Below the pieces are notes generated by a model. The model saw only the letters and a list, made by a program, of their open reading frames with translations, was not told where the DNA came from and made no database searches. A stretch of 64,000 nt of DNA. It comes from Fagopyrum homotropicum (taxonomy: Eukaryota; Streptophyta; Magnoliopsida; Caryophyllales; Polygonaceae). Shown piece after piece: positions 1-8,240 of the stretch. Made by a program: the position numbers and the translations under genes. Location of the stretch: contig BSWB01000001.1 in the NCBI GenBank assembly GCA_033239125.1, positions 141,313,981 to 141,377,980 of the forward strand, read 5' to 3'. The first letter of the stretch is position 1; every line of letters begins with the position of its first letter.

Positions 1-1034
1 TTGGTAACTTAAATCTCTTTATAAATGAGAATTTATTGCGGACCCTTGAGTCCACCAAATCACTTTTCCACATTCTTCCGAATTGTTTGGTGTAGTTCTG
101 TGATTCCACCTTTATAGAAATATGTTGTCGAAATTTCTAACTTCTATTGTATTTGATACTTGTTTCATGATTTCTTTCAAAATTCTTGAATCTTTAAGGA
201 AGTCAAGCCATCTCTATGATGAAGAAATTTATTTCTCGTCTGTAACTCTTTGTACTTCTTTAATCTTTCACATCGGGGTCAACACCATATCTTCTTTGTA
301 CTCTCAGGCCCATACTTGCCTATGGCGCCGTCCACCTTTGTTGCACTGTCATTTAACCCGCCAAGTGTAGTTGTACTCGACACCACTTAATTTGTATTCC
401 GATTTTGTCCGCTTCAATTTGCGCTTCTTATCAGTCCTTACGTATATTCTTGAGTTTCATCTCTCGTCTTCCCACCGCTAAATTCCTTGTATGGACTTCT
501 ATCACTTCTATCTGAGTTTATTTGATATTCTTTCTTATCTAATTATTCTCGTGGTTAAGAATCATCTTTTTATCTTCACTTTATGCCAACTCGTTCTTCA
601 AATGATTGTAGGAATCGCCAGAATGTACGTCAGGACACATTACTTTACTCCGAGGTCGGAGTCCATTATTTTCCTATAGAGATACTCTTTACGATCTACT
701 AAAATTTTATCATAAGGCGATGATCGCATGATATTAACTCAACTAAAGTATATTTCCTATCCTTTAAGGTACTAAAAGTTACATGCGTATAGATATACCT
801 ATAACTTACATAAACATACAATACTATAAGTCCACAAACTATTTCTCATCTACTAAGCTGTAGAGATCCACGGAGAACGATGGTGGTCCGACGTACTACT
901 AACCCAACAACCCGACTATGCACGTGTGTAAAAACAGAAATCCGTTTTGAAAATCTTAGACCCCTTTCGGGTTCTAATTATTTTATACATTCGGTCTTTT
1001 AGAAGATTTCAAGTGCCATTGTTGCCAACCCAGA

Positions 1035-1046
1035 GCTCTGATACCA
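1035..1046 (-). promoter_or_regulatory. Primer-binding site of H (initiator tRNA-Met type)
   Basis: The minus strand reads TGGTATCAGAGC, the usual plant PBS complementary to the 3' end of initiator tRNA-Met. It lies 3 nt inside the LTR end. Confidence 0.9.
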
Positions 1047-1333
1047 TGTTGTAACACCCCAAATTCTCGGAACTCGGGGAGCTACTGGTTAGGACCTCAC
1101 AATGGGTCCCGACCTTGGTTTAACAACAACATTACTTGGATCTTACAACAAGGCACAAATGTATTTAAACAATTTCTAAAACATAATATTTTCAATGGTA
1201 TAAACGTACACATGTGACAGCCTTACAAACATATATAAAGATACATAACATGCATGACGTATGGAAGACTCCCCCGTCCCCATCTAATGAGTACGTGGAC
1301 CCGGCTGACCATCCGTTCCGGATCTCTCTGCAA

Positions 1334-1794
1334 CTGTCTATCTCTACAGATCTACAACACGGATAAACCGTTAGCTAACTATCCAAATATAAGCAAAAAG
1401 ATAACAGCACAAACACAAGCAGAAACAAAATAAACAAACATCATGCTGGCACTCAACAAATTATTATCTATTATTTAAGTGATTCACATTATTCAATTTA
1501 AGTTGTGGCACGAGAATTATTATTAGTTCTCGCCTCCGTTCCTTATCCAACTGGTGTAGGTCTAGCTGACTTTCACTGGTAGCATCACTACAAACCATGT
1601 ATGGACTAGTCCCGAAAGAAACCCCCAGCGCCCCGCGAGCTACTAAGCAGCATGCCACCGCCCGTTACTCTTAGGCCAAAATATAGGTCGGTAATTATAT
1701 ATCACAACCTATCTCTCTAACATTTCAATCACACACCACCATCATCATTTATACTCATATTTAGAAGTCAGCTAAGTAAGCCCAAAGGACTTAC
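1334..1794 (-). other. Intron-like structured module in LTR H
   Basis: The donor is CAG|GTAAGTCC at 1794, inside the hairpin 1776-1794. A second hairpin (CGAGAA/TTCTCG ends) is at 1511-1532. A GCTAACGG branch-point-like site is followed by GACAG at 1334; a TTGCAG 6 nt further on (ending 1328) is an alternative acceptor. Length is 461 nt. Splicing is inferred from motifs and conservation only. Confidence 0.5.
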
Positions 1795-3737
1795 CTGATA
1801 TACAGCTCGACTCTTTGTAAACCACTCGTTCTGTAAACTGTAGCAACTCAGTTGCCTGTCAAAGGCGATAAGTGTATTAGCACACTCTCACGTAGTTAGA
1901 AGTCCAAACTTCTAAGATCGAATGATGTATTAAGACATAACTAGTTACAGTGTTAATTTAGGGTAAAATGACCATTTTACCCTTGGTCCCGAAATTCTCG
2001 AAAAATCTAGAATTCATGTCTAATCTCCTATTTGAGATTCTAAATTTATTTTCTAACTCCTAAAATTTTATTTGGTTCCAAACTGACATTTTTTTCTATG
2101 TTTCTATTTTCCGGAAGAATTGTAAAGGTCTCACTTCGGTTCTAAATATAAAATTCTTAACAGCTTATAATAATTCCGAATTAAATCTCTAGATCATCTA
2201 TGAGGTTCTATCTAACTTTAGGAGAAAGAATTTCTCCAAACTGTTCATTCAACAGTTTTATAAAAATTCCTAAAGTTGACTACTCCCTTTACAAATTCTA
2301 TACTTAGCCCAAATCTGAGTAGACTTTGAAAAATCATAACTCCTAAACCACTCACTGGATTTATCCCAAATTTTAATATGTTCTACTATAAAATCTTATC
2401 TATAATATATCCAAAATTTAGCTGCAAAGGAGATCAAAATCCTATTTAAAACTATCTCCCAAAACCGAATTTCAGCACAACAGAAAAACTGCTTACGACT
2501 CAATCTTGGAAAAATCGTAAATCCCAAACCACTCGCTGGATGCCTCTCAAATTTTAATATGTTCTACAACAGTATGTAAATTATATCATATCCAAAATTC
2601 AAGTCCAACGGATATCAAGAGCTTATTCAAAATCATCTCACAAAACAGCATCACTTGCTGTTTTCCCCAACACTCAGTTCATATATAAAAACGTCAACTT
2701 TGAAACACAATAACTCTCAAACCGTAACTCCGATTCTTCCCAAATTTTAATATCATCTACAACAAGATGTCAACTATATCATATCAAAATTTCAAGCCTA
2801 ACAGAGATCAAAAGCCTATCCAAATTTATTCCACAAAACTGCATCTCAAGCATTTTTCCTCAAACTCAGCACACTAAAAAAAACTGCTTGAATAGCCAAC
2901 TTGAGAAAATCATATCTCCTAAACTATAACTCAGAAAAATCCCAAATTTTAATATGTGCTACCACAATATCTCATCTATAACATATAAAAATTTCAGCCA
3001 AAATGGATCAGTATTTCATACCTAAATCGGAACCCGAAGTTGGATGCTGTCAATGTTGGAAAACTAGAAAAAGCAACAGCTCTCTGAAGTTGCTCCTTTG
3101 GCTGAAATATATGGGTTTAAAGATGGTTTAGCGGCACCCATTGACACATAAACATGGAGGGGAAGTAAGGAGGTAGAGAGTGGTCATACACGAGACTCGC
3201 AGAAGGTGACGGCATGGTTGTTGCTGTTGCGCGACTGGAGCAGGGAGGCGACTCCCATGGTTGCTGATGGCGTGTCCCTGGCCACATTCAAGAGGTGTGA
3301 GGGAGGGAGCTGCGGTATGCTGGTTGACAGAAGACGAAGGAGCCGGAGGATCTGCTGCGTGCAAGGGATGAGTAAGCAAGGAAAGCGTTTCTTCTGTGGA
3401 TGTATCTGGACGGAATGCAAGCAGCAGAATGGAAGTGAATCTGCGAAGATCTCGGCTGTTACTTTCCTAGTAACGTTCAGCAAGAGAACGTGGTATTGCA
3501 GTTGGGCTGGCGCTGGGCTGGAGCTGGCAACGCCGGGCTGAAAGGCAAAGCAGCAGATGGGCTGGAGTTGCTGTAAGGCTGGGCTGCTGAAAGGTAGAGT
3601 AGCAGATGGGCTGAAACTGTGGATCCAAGGTGCTGAAGCTGGGCTGCGGACAAGCTTCTGAGGCTGGAGAGTTCATGGGCTGGGCAGCTGGCGCTGTTGG
3701 GCTGAGGTTGCTGGATCCGCTGGGCTGTCAACAGCCT

Positions 3738-3880
3738 GTCTGGGCTTGTCACCGACTTGTCACAGCCTTGTCTGGCCTTGTCACAGACTCGTCACAGCCT
3801 TGTCTGGCCTTGTCACAGCTTCGTCACAGACTTGTCTGGACCTTGTCACAGCTTCGTCACAGACTTGTCCGGGCCTCGTC
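3738..3880 (-). repeat. Tandem GTGACRA repeat in the upstream part of LTR H
   Basis: About four imperfect units of roughly 33 bp repeat the words GACAAG, CTGTGACGA and CTGTGACAAG on the minus strand. TGACG is the core of as-1-like elements bound by TGA-class bZIP factors. Solo LTR G carries a related tract at 50788-50890. An enhancer role is inferred from position and motif. Confidence 0.6.
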
Positions 3881-4096
3881 ATACTCTAAATTAGGGCTAA
3901 ACTTATTATTTTATGTGAAGGTAAGCTACATAAAATGATAAAATTTTATAAATATCCTATCATTTTATGTGAAGGGAAGCTACATAAAATGATAAATTTT
4001 ATAATAATGTGTCTAACTAAGTAGACGGATATGGGTCAACTGATCGAGATCGGGTTTGTTACAGAAATAAACGGAATAAAAATTCCGGATATTACA

Positions 4097-4216
4097 GTAG
4101 GCGGCCCCCGGCGCAAATCCGAGGTCACAGACGGTGTTCCGCTGGATAGAAGATCCGAGTTCGATGATTCTTGCCAAGGTCGGTTGATGTTGTTTTTTTT
4201 TAAATGCATATCAATA
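4097..4216. other. Short non-repeat flank between H and the Helitron tract
   Basis: About 120 bp of higher GC separates the H LTR from the first Helitron start. An open frame on the plus strand crosses it, but it also runs back into the LTR and resembles nothing I recognise. It may be a scrap of host sequence. Confidence 0.35.
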
Positions 4217-4992
4217 TCTATATACTAAACTAGAGTCCTTACCTACTGACGTGGCGTTCCCAGAATCAAAAAAATTAAAATAGAGCTCTGTCATTAAGTT
4301 AGAAAACCCTTTTAAAATTAGTAATCCATTAAAATCTATTATACTTACTAAAACAAAGCACGGGTTGATGACGCAGCGCGCTGTGAACGTAGCATTTTTG
4401 AAATGGTGCTCCCACAATTAAAGCCAATAAATATTTTTTTACACTATTTTTTAACCATAAAATCTTTTATTATTAAAATAATAATTTTATAGAAATCAAA
4501 TCAGTATATATTTATTTTTTAGACTATATTTTAAACCGTAAAATCTTTATTATTAAAATAATAATTTTATAGAAACCAAATCTATTATCTATTATACTTA
4601 CTAAAACAGAGCACGGGTTGATGACGCGGAGCGTTGTGAACGTAGCATTTTTGAAATGGAGCTCCCACAATCTATTATACTTACTAAAACAGAGCACGGG
4701 TCGATGACGTGGCACGCTGTGAACGCAGGATTTTTTAAATGGAACTCCCACAATTAAAGCCAATAAATCTTTATTTTTTATACTATTTTTTAACCATAAA
4801 ATCTTTTATTATTAAATTAATAATTTTATAGAAACCAAATCAGTATATCTTTATTTTTTACACTAAATTTTTTATATCATAAAATCTTTTATTATTAAAA
4901 TAATAATTTTATAGAAACCAATTCAGTGTATCTTTATTTTTTACACTATATTTTATACCAAAAAATCTGTTATTATTAAAATAATATATATC
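4217..4992 (+). repeat. Nested and tandem Helitron 5' ends
   Basis: Several Helitron-type starts (TC after an A, then a stretch like CTATTATACTTACTAAAAC) occur at 4217, 4335, 4588 and 4671. Each of the last three is followed by the shared words GAGCACGGGT, GATGACG and GCTCCCAC (first word AAGCACGGGT at 4335). The copy at 4588 is cut off after 83 bp, exactly where the copy at 4671 begins. AT-rich bodies with the repeated word AATAATTTTATAGAAA follow. No protein is encoded; these are non-autonomous Helitron fragments. Confidence 0.7.
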
Positions 4993-5132
4993 TATAATAT
5001 ACTAAAATAGAAAACACTAAAGCTGATTTTAAATAATTTATTTGTTGGGAAGATTTTTATTTTTTTTTAATTTATTTTTGAAGGATTATAAACTCAATCT
5101 ATTTACGTTAAAATTTTTTTACGGAATTCCCT
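4993..5132 (+). repeat. Leader of U2-like array I (Helitron-derived)
   Basis: This AT-rich stretch (AATATACTAAAATAGAA start, then a T-rich run) leads directly to the first U2-like promoter. The same sequence recurs, diverged, at about 15956-16265 before array II, so leader and array were duplicated as one unit. Confidence 0.6.
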
Positions 5133-5352
5133 ATCCCACATCGATTATAAGTAAGGCTGGTAGTTTGATAACTTGTATAAATAGACGGTTTCAAGACTAA
5201 ACAAATCACACATTTCTTGGCCTTTTGGCTAAGTTAGATATAATTTTATTCATAACGGATTAATATTTGTTTTGTGGGTCGTTGGCTTGCTGTTTTGTGG
5301 GTCGTTAACCTATTGTTTTGTGGGTCTCTAAGTATTTTCAACGATTTTTTGC
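5133..5352 (+). pseudogene. U2 snRNA-like cassette I-a with snRNA promoter
   Basis: ATCCCACATCG at 5133-5143 is a perfect plant snRNA upstream element (RTCCCACATCG). TATAAATA follows at 5176-5183, a 32-bp gap that fits the pol II type (U1, U2, U4, U5) rather than the shorter pol III spacing of U6. From 5208, 32 bp after the TATA start, the sequence matches 23 of the first 26 bases of plant U2 as I recall it, including the TTGGCCTTTTGGCTAAG block. A weaker match continues through the ATTAATAT region to a U2 stem-IIb-like hairpin (GTGGGTC-GTT-GGCTTGC and neighbours), repeated here. ATTTTTTG at 5344-5351 resembles an Sm site. The GTAGTA branch-site-recognition segment is not preserved, so a working U2 is unlikely. 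Confidence 0.8.
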
Positions 5353-5354
5353 TT

Positions 5355-5466
5355 TTCCACATTGATTTTCACTTGTATAAATAGAGGTTTAATATAGATT
5401 GTTTGGATTTTTGGATAAGTTGAAGTATAATTTTTATTCATAAACTAATATCCGTTATATGGGTCG
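5355..5466 (+). pseudogene. U2 snRNA-like cassette I-b, interrupted by element A
   Basis: A decayed upstream element (TTCCACATTGA, 5355-5365) and TATAAATA (5376-5383) precede a U2-like start at 5394 that matches about 18 of 26 bases (TTTTTGGATAAG core). The hairpin arm ATGGGTCG ends at 5466, where element A is inserted. The other arm, GGTCGTTGACCTAC, resumes at 15226. This copy is more diverged than I-a and its promoter spacing is disrupted. Confidence 0.65.
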
Positions 5467-5489
5467 TGTAACGCCCCAATTTTAGACGC

Positions 5490-5538
<49 letters not shown>

Positions 5539-5733
5539 CGGCTTTTATCGATATACTTTAATAGTTACGAGTATTTTCAGTTATAAATTTAAATTTTATG
5601 AGTGTATTAATATATATACTTGATAATATATTTTTTCGTAAATTATTTTCAAAATAGTTCGGGAAGTTTTACGATACGGAAATCTCGTTCTGATTTATTT
5701 TGCTCGAGTTTATTTAATCCCGAATTTCATTAT

Positions 5734-5741
5734 TATATAAA
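5734..5741 (+). promoter_or_regulatory. Candidate TATA box of LTR A
   Basis: TATATAAA sits about 270 bp into the LTR, roughly 30-60 bp before a CT-rich stretch that could contain the start site. The same site in the 3' LTR is at 12735-12742. If correct, about 2.4 kb of the LTR lies downstream of the start (R plus U5). Transcript data are needed to confirm this. Confidence 0.45.
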
Positions 5742-7422
5742 ATGGTTAATTAATTAATTTATTATTATTTATCTCTTTTCTCTTTTCCCCTTTCTTCACT
5801 CCACCTGTCTCTAGCTGTATGTGATGATACCCGACCCCTCGTTGTACCCTCTGCTGCCCCTTTTTTCCCTTTCTCACGCTAACCTCTCCAGTCTCCATTC
5901 TCACTTCTCCAACCTCCAACTTTCTTCCCTTATCTTTGTAGCCTCACGCCACCTCCTCCTTTGCTCGGACTCACCACCGCGGACGTGCTGCTGCCGTCTC
6001 CAGGCCGGGATGAGCAACCGGGAGCCGTCAGCCCACTTTTCCCTTTCCCCTCGAGCTTCGCTTGGATCTGCCGGCCCTCTATCGCGCCTCCACATGTAGA
6101 CAAGGAGAAGAGTGGCTGCCCTGCAGTTGGCTTCCGCCTCCCTGGCAGCCATCAACCCTAATCGGCCTTCGTCGTTCCCTGGGAGTGCTCTGCCGCCCCG
6201 TCGCTTGCGTCGCCTTCAAGGACGATCGACGGAGCCCAACTGCCCCGCCCAGCCCTCACCGCCTGCCGAAGCTGCCGTCCGTCCTCCGCCGCCGCTCCCT
6301 CGGACCTTCCCTCCTCCGCCTGCGCGAGCCGCCAGGAGCTCATCCCCCTCCTTTCTTTTGTGCGTGTTTGCAAGGTTGAAGGAGACCCTTTTGTATAATT
6401 TTAATTTGATCCATTAAATTGTGTATAATTGCAGCAGTACCCATTTTCTTATTTATTCAGTTTTGGACCCCTCTCTTTTGGTTTTTACTGTGACTACCCT
6501 GCGAAATTTTATTATTGTAGTCTTGACATTATATTCTTAAAATGTCCAGCTTTTGCCCTTGAGTATAAATTATAATTTTCACCCGAAGCTTATTTCGGAA
6601 ATATGGCCGAGTTTTGTGAGTTTCTTTGTTGCCGGAAAAGTTGACTTCGGATTTTATCCATGTTTATAAATTTTGTATAGATCGTCCCGGAAAGCGTTTT
6701 GCGAGTTTTAATCCTTGTTTTAAAAGCAGGACTTTCCTTATATTTTATGCCCTTGTTGGATTAATTTCGAGTTATGACTCAAGGGTTTAATTGCGAGTTT
6801 TTAGCGTTTGGTTTTGAAAATGAGTTTACCTTAGAATATTATACCTTATATATTACGATCAAATTTAGCGTATTAGCTAAATTTGTGTAGCTTTGGTTTT
6901 AGGTCCGAAAGCGCCCCGATAAAGGCCTAACGAGTCCAAGCTCGACATCCGTCTTTTGACGTCACGTGAGTACCCTCTCCTCCGAGTTTATGATCATGCT
7001 CGATCTAGTTATGTTTAATGGTAGTATCATGATAGGATGGATCTAGCATAATTTAGAGTGAATGCCAAGTAGTGGCTTTGGACCTTAGGCGAGTTGGTTG
7101 AACATGTTGGATCTTCTAAGCTGGATTGTCTTTACTTAGGTTGTGGTTTATGATCTTGTGAGGTATATGATGTTATGAGTTCTAGCATGTGTTTGAGAGA
7201 GTGGGTTGTTGGTAGATCTCCTCATGCGTTGAGTGAGAGGTGAGTGTAGGAATTCTAGGATGCGGTCCTAGAATTGAGAGTCAAATGGTCTTGCGTAGAT
7301 TATTTGTATAGAAGTCTAAGACTTCTTGTGTGAGTGGGTTGTGACCTATATCCTCTTGTGAGCAGGTTGTGAGCTTCTTTCCAAGGGAAGCGAGAGTGTT
7401 ACTAGTTGAGTGTGAAGACGAG

Positions 7423-7899
7423 GTAAGTCTCCGGACTTACTTAGCTCGTATTCTCTGTATTAGTTTCAATGCGTGTTTGGTGGTGTGTGTTTATTGCTTA
7501 TATTATAACATCTAAACCGGTAATAGGACCACCGACTTTATATGTTTATATTTGGCCCAAGTGTATTATAACGGGCAGTGACCACTATGTCCGGCCCAAA
7601 ATGGGGATGGCCGGGAGGTGCCTTGCGACCAGTCCAACAGGTGATGCTGATTCGCATCTGGCTCAAACCTGTTTGGTGAAAGGGGACAAGGGCGGGATCC
7701 TTGTGATTTCCGTGCCACAACTAAATGAAAATTAGTAATGGAATAACTTAATAATAAAAAGATAATAAACCGGATTGTGTGTTTTGGAACATGTTGTGTA
7801 TTTATGATGCATTATGGGTGTGTGTGCCAATACCATGATTCTAATGCCTTGAATGCTAGCTAACGGTTTTATACCGATATTGTTGTAGTTGCCTTGCAG
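7423..7899 (+). other. Intron-like structured module in 5' LTR of A
   Basis: The donor AG|GTAAGTC sits in a perfect hairpin, GTAAGTC-TCCG-GACTTAC (7423-7440). A second hairpin, CGGGA...TTCCG with one bulged T, is at 7693-7712. CTAAC at 7860-7864 is followed 35 nt later by TTGCAG|G ending at 7899. Length is 477 nt. The same order of parts is found in every LTR of the window. Splicing itself is inferred. Confidence 0.55.
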
Positions 7900-8228
7900 G
7901 TTAGGGGCGCGGCCGAGAGATCCGGAAGAGTGGACAGCCGGGGTCCGTACATTTTAGGATGGGTTTTGGGGGTTGTTTTTATGTATTGTTTAGGGTATTA
8001 TGTATGTCGCGTGTATGGCGGTTGACTTTAGCGTTGTATCTCGGCTGAAGTCTTTCGTTGTTTTCTTTTGGGGTTCATATCATTGCATTAAAATGAATTT
8101 CGGTTTTGCCTTTATTTGTGTCTTGTTGTAAGATCCAGTGAAATTGTTGTCAGGCTAAGGGTCGGGACCCATTGTGAGGTCCCAACCCGTGGCATCCCGA
8201 GTCCCGCGGATTCGGGGTGTTACAAAAG

Positions 8229-8240
8229 TGGTATCAGAGC
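8229..8240 (+). promoter_or_regulatory. Primer-binding site of A
   Basis: TGGTATCAGAGC, complementary to the initiator tRNA-Met 3' end, 4 nt after the 5' LTR. Confidence 0.93.

Larger units (their letters stand above)
1..4096 (-). mobile_element. Partial Ty3/gypsy-like LTR retrotransposon H (5' end)
   Basis: On the minus strand this is the 5' LTR (4096 down to 1050), then a primer-binding site, then about 1 kb of internal sequence that leaves the window at base 1. The LTR/PBS junction defines the element. The internal part (1-1034) has no open frame I can assign and is AT-rich and decayed; it should be the gag-side leader. The second LTR and the left target-site duplication lie outside the window, so completeness is unknown. 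If a duplication exists, its right copy should be GTAGG at 4097-4101. H belongs to group II with solo LTRs E, F and G. Confidence 0.85.
1050..4096 (-). repeat. LTR of element H (5' LTR, group II, 3047 bp)
   Basis: Reading the minus strand, the LTR starts TGTAATATCCGG at 4096 and ends GGGGTGTTACA at 1050. It matches the start of solo LTRs F and G (TGTAATAACCG) and the shared 3' end of every LTR in the window. From its 5' end it holds two palindromes (3994-3904), a tandem array of GTGACGA/GTGACAA motifs (3880-3738), a GC-rich leader (about 3760-3120), a long AT-rich stretch (about 3000-1900), and the intron-like module (1794-1334). Confidence 0.9.
5467..8224 (+). repeat. 5' LTR of element A
   Basis: It starts TGTAACGCCCC and ends GGGGTGTTACA. 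In order it holds an (AT)n run (5494-5536), a TATA-box candidate TATATAAA (5734-5741) followed by a pyrimidine-rich stretch, a CpG-rich leader (about 5820-6370), a TGACGTCACGTG motif (6957-6968), and the intron-like module (7423-7899). LTRs this long, longer than half the internal region, are unusual for gypsy elements. Confidence 0.95.

Noticed and set aside
4031..4228. 65-codon frame across the right end of LTR H
   Set aside because: It starts inside the LTR and ends in Helitron sequence. The 120-bp middle part is too short to identify.
5208..5352. Functional U2 snRNA gene
   Set aside because: Promoter spacing fits, but the GTAGTA branch-site-recognition region is not preserved and the hairpin region is multiplied. 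Called a pseudogene.
5821..6417. Overlapping Ser/Pro-rich open frames in the A leader, duplicated at 12822-13380
   Set aside because: They occur on both strands and in several frames of a GC-rich LTR leader, do not resemble any protein, and the equivalent frames in B, C and D encode unrelated sequences.
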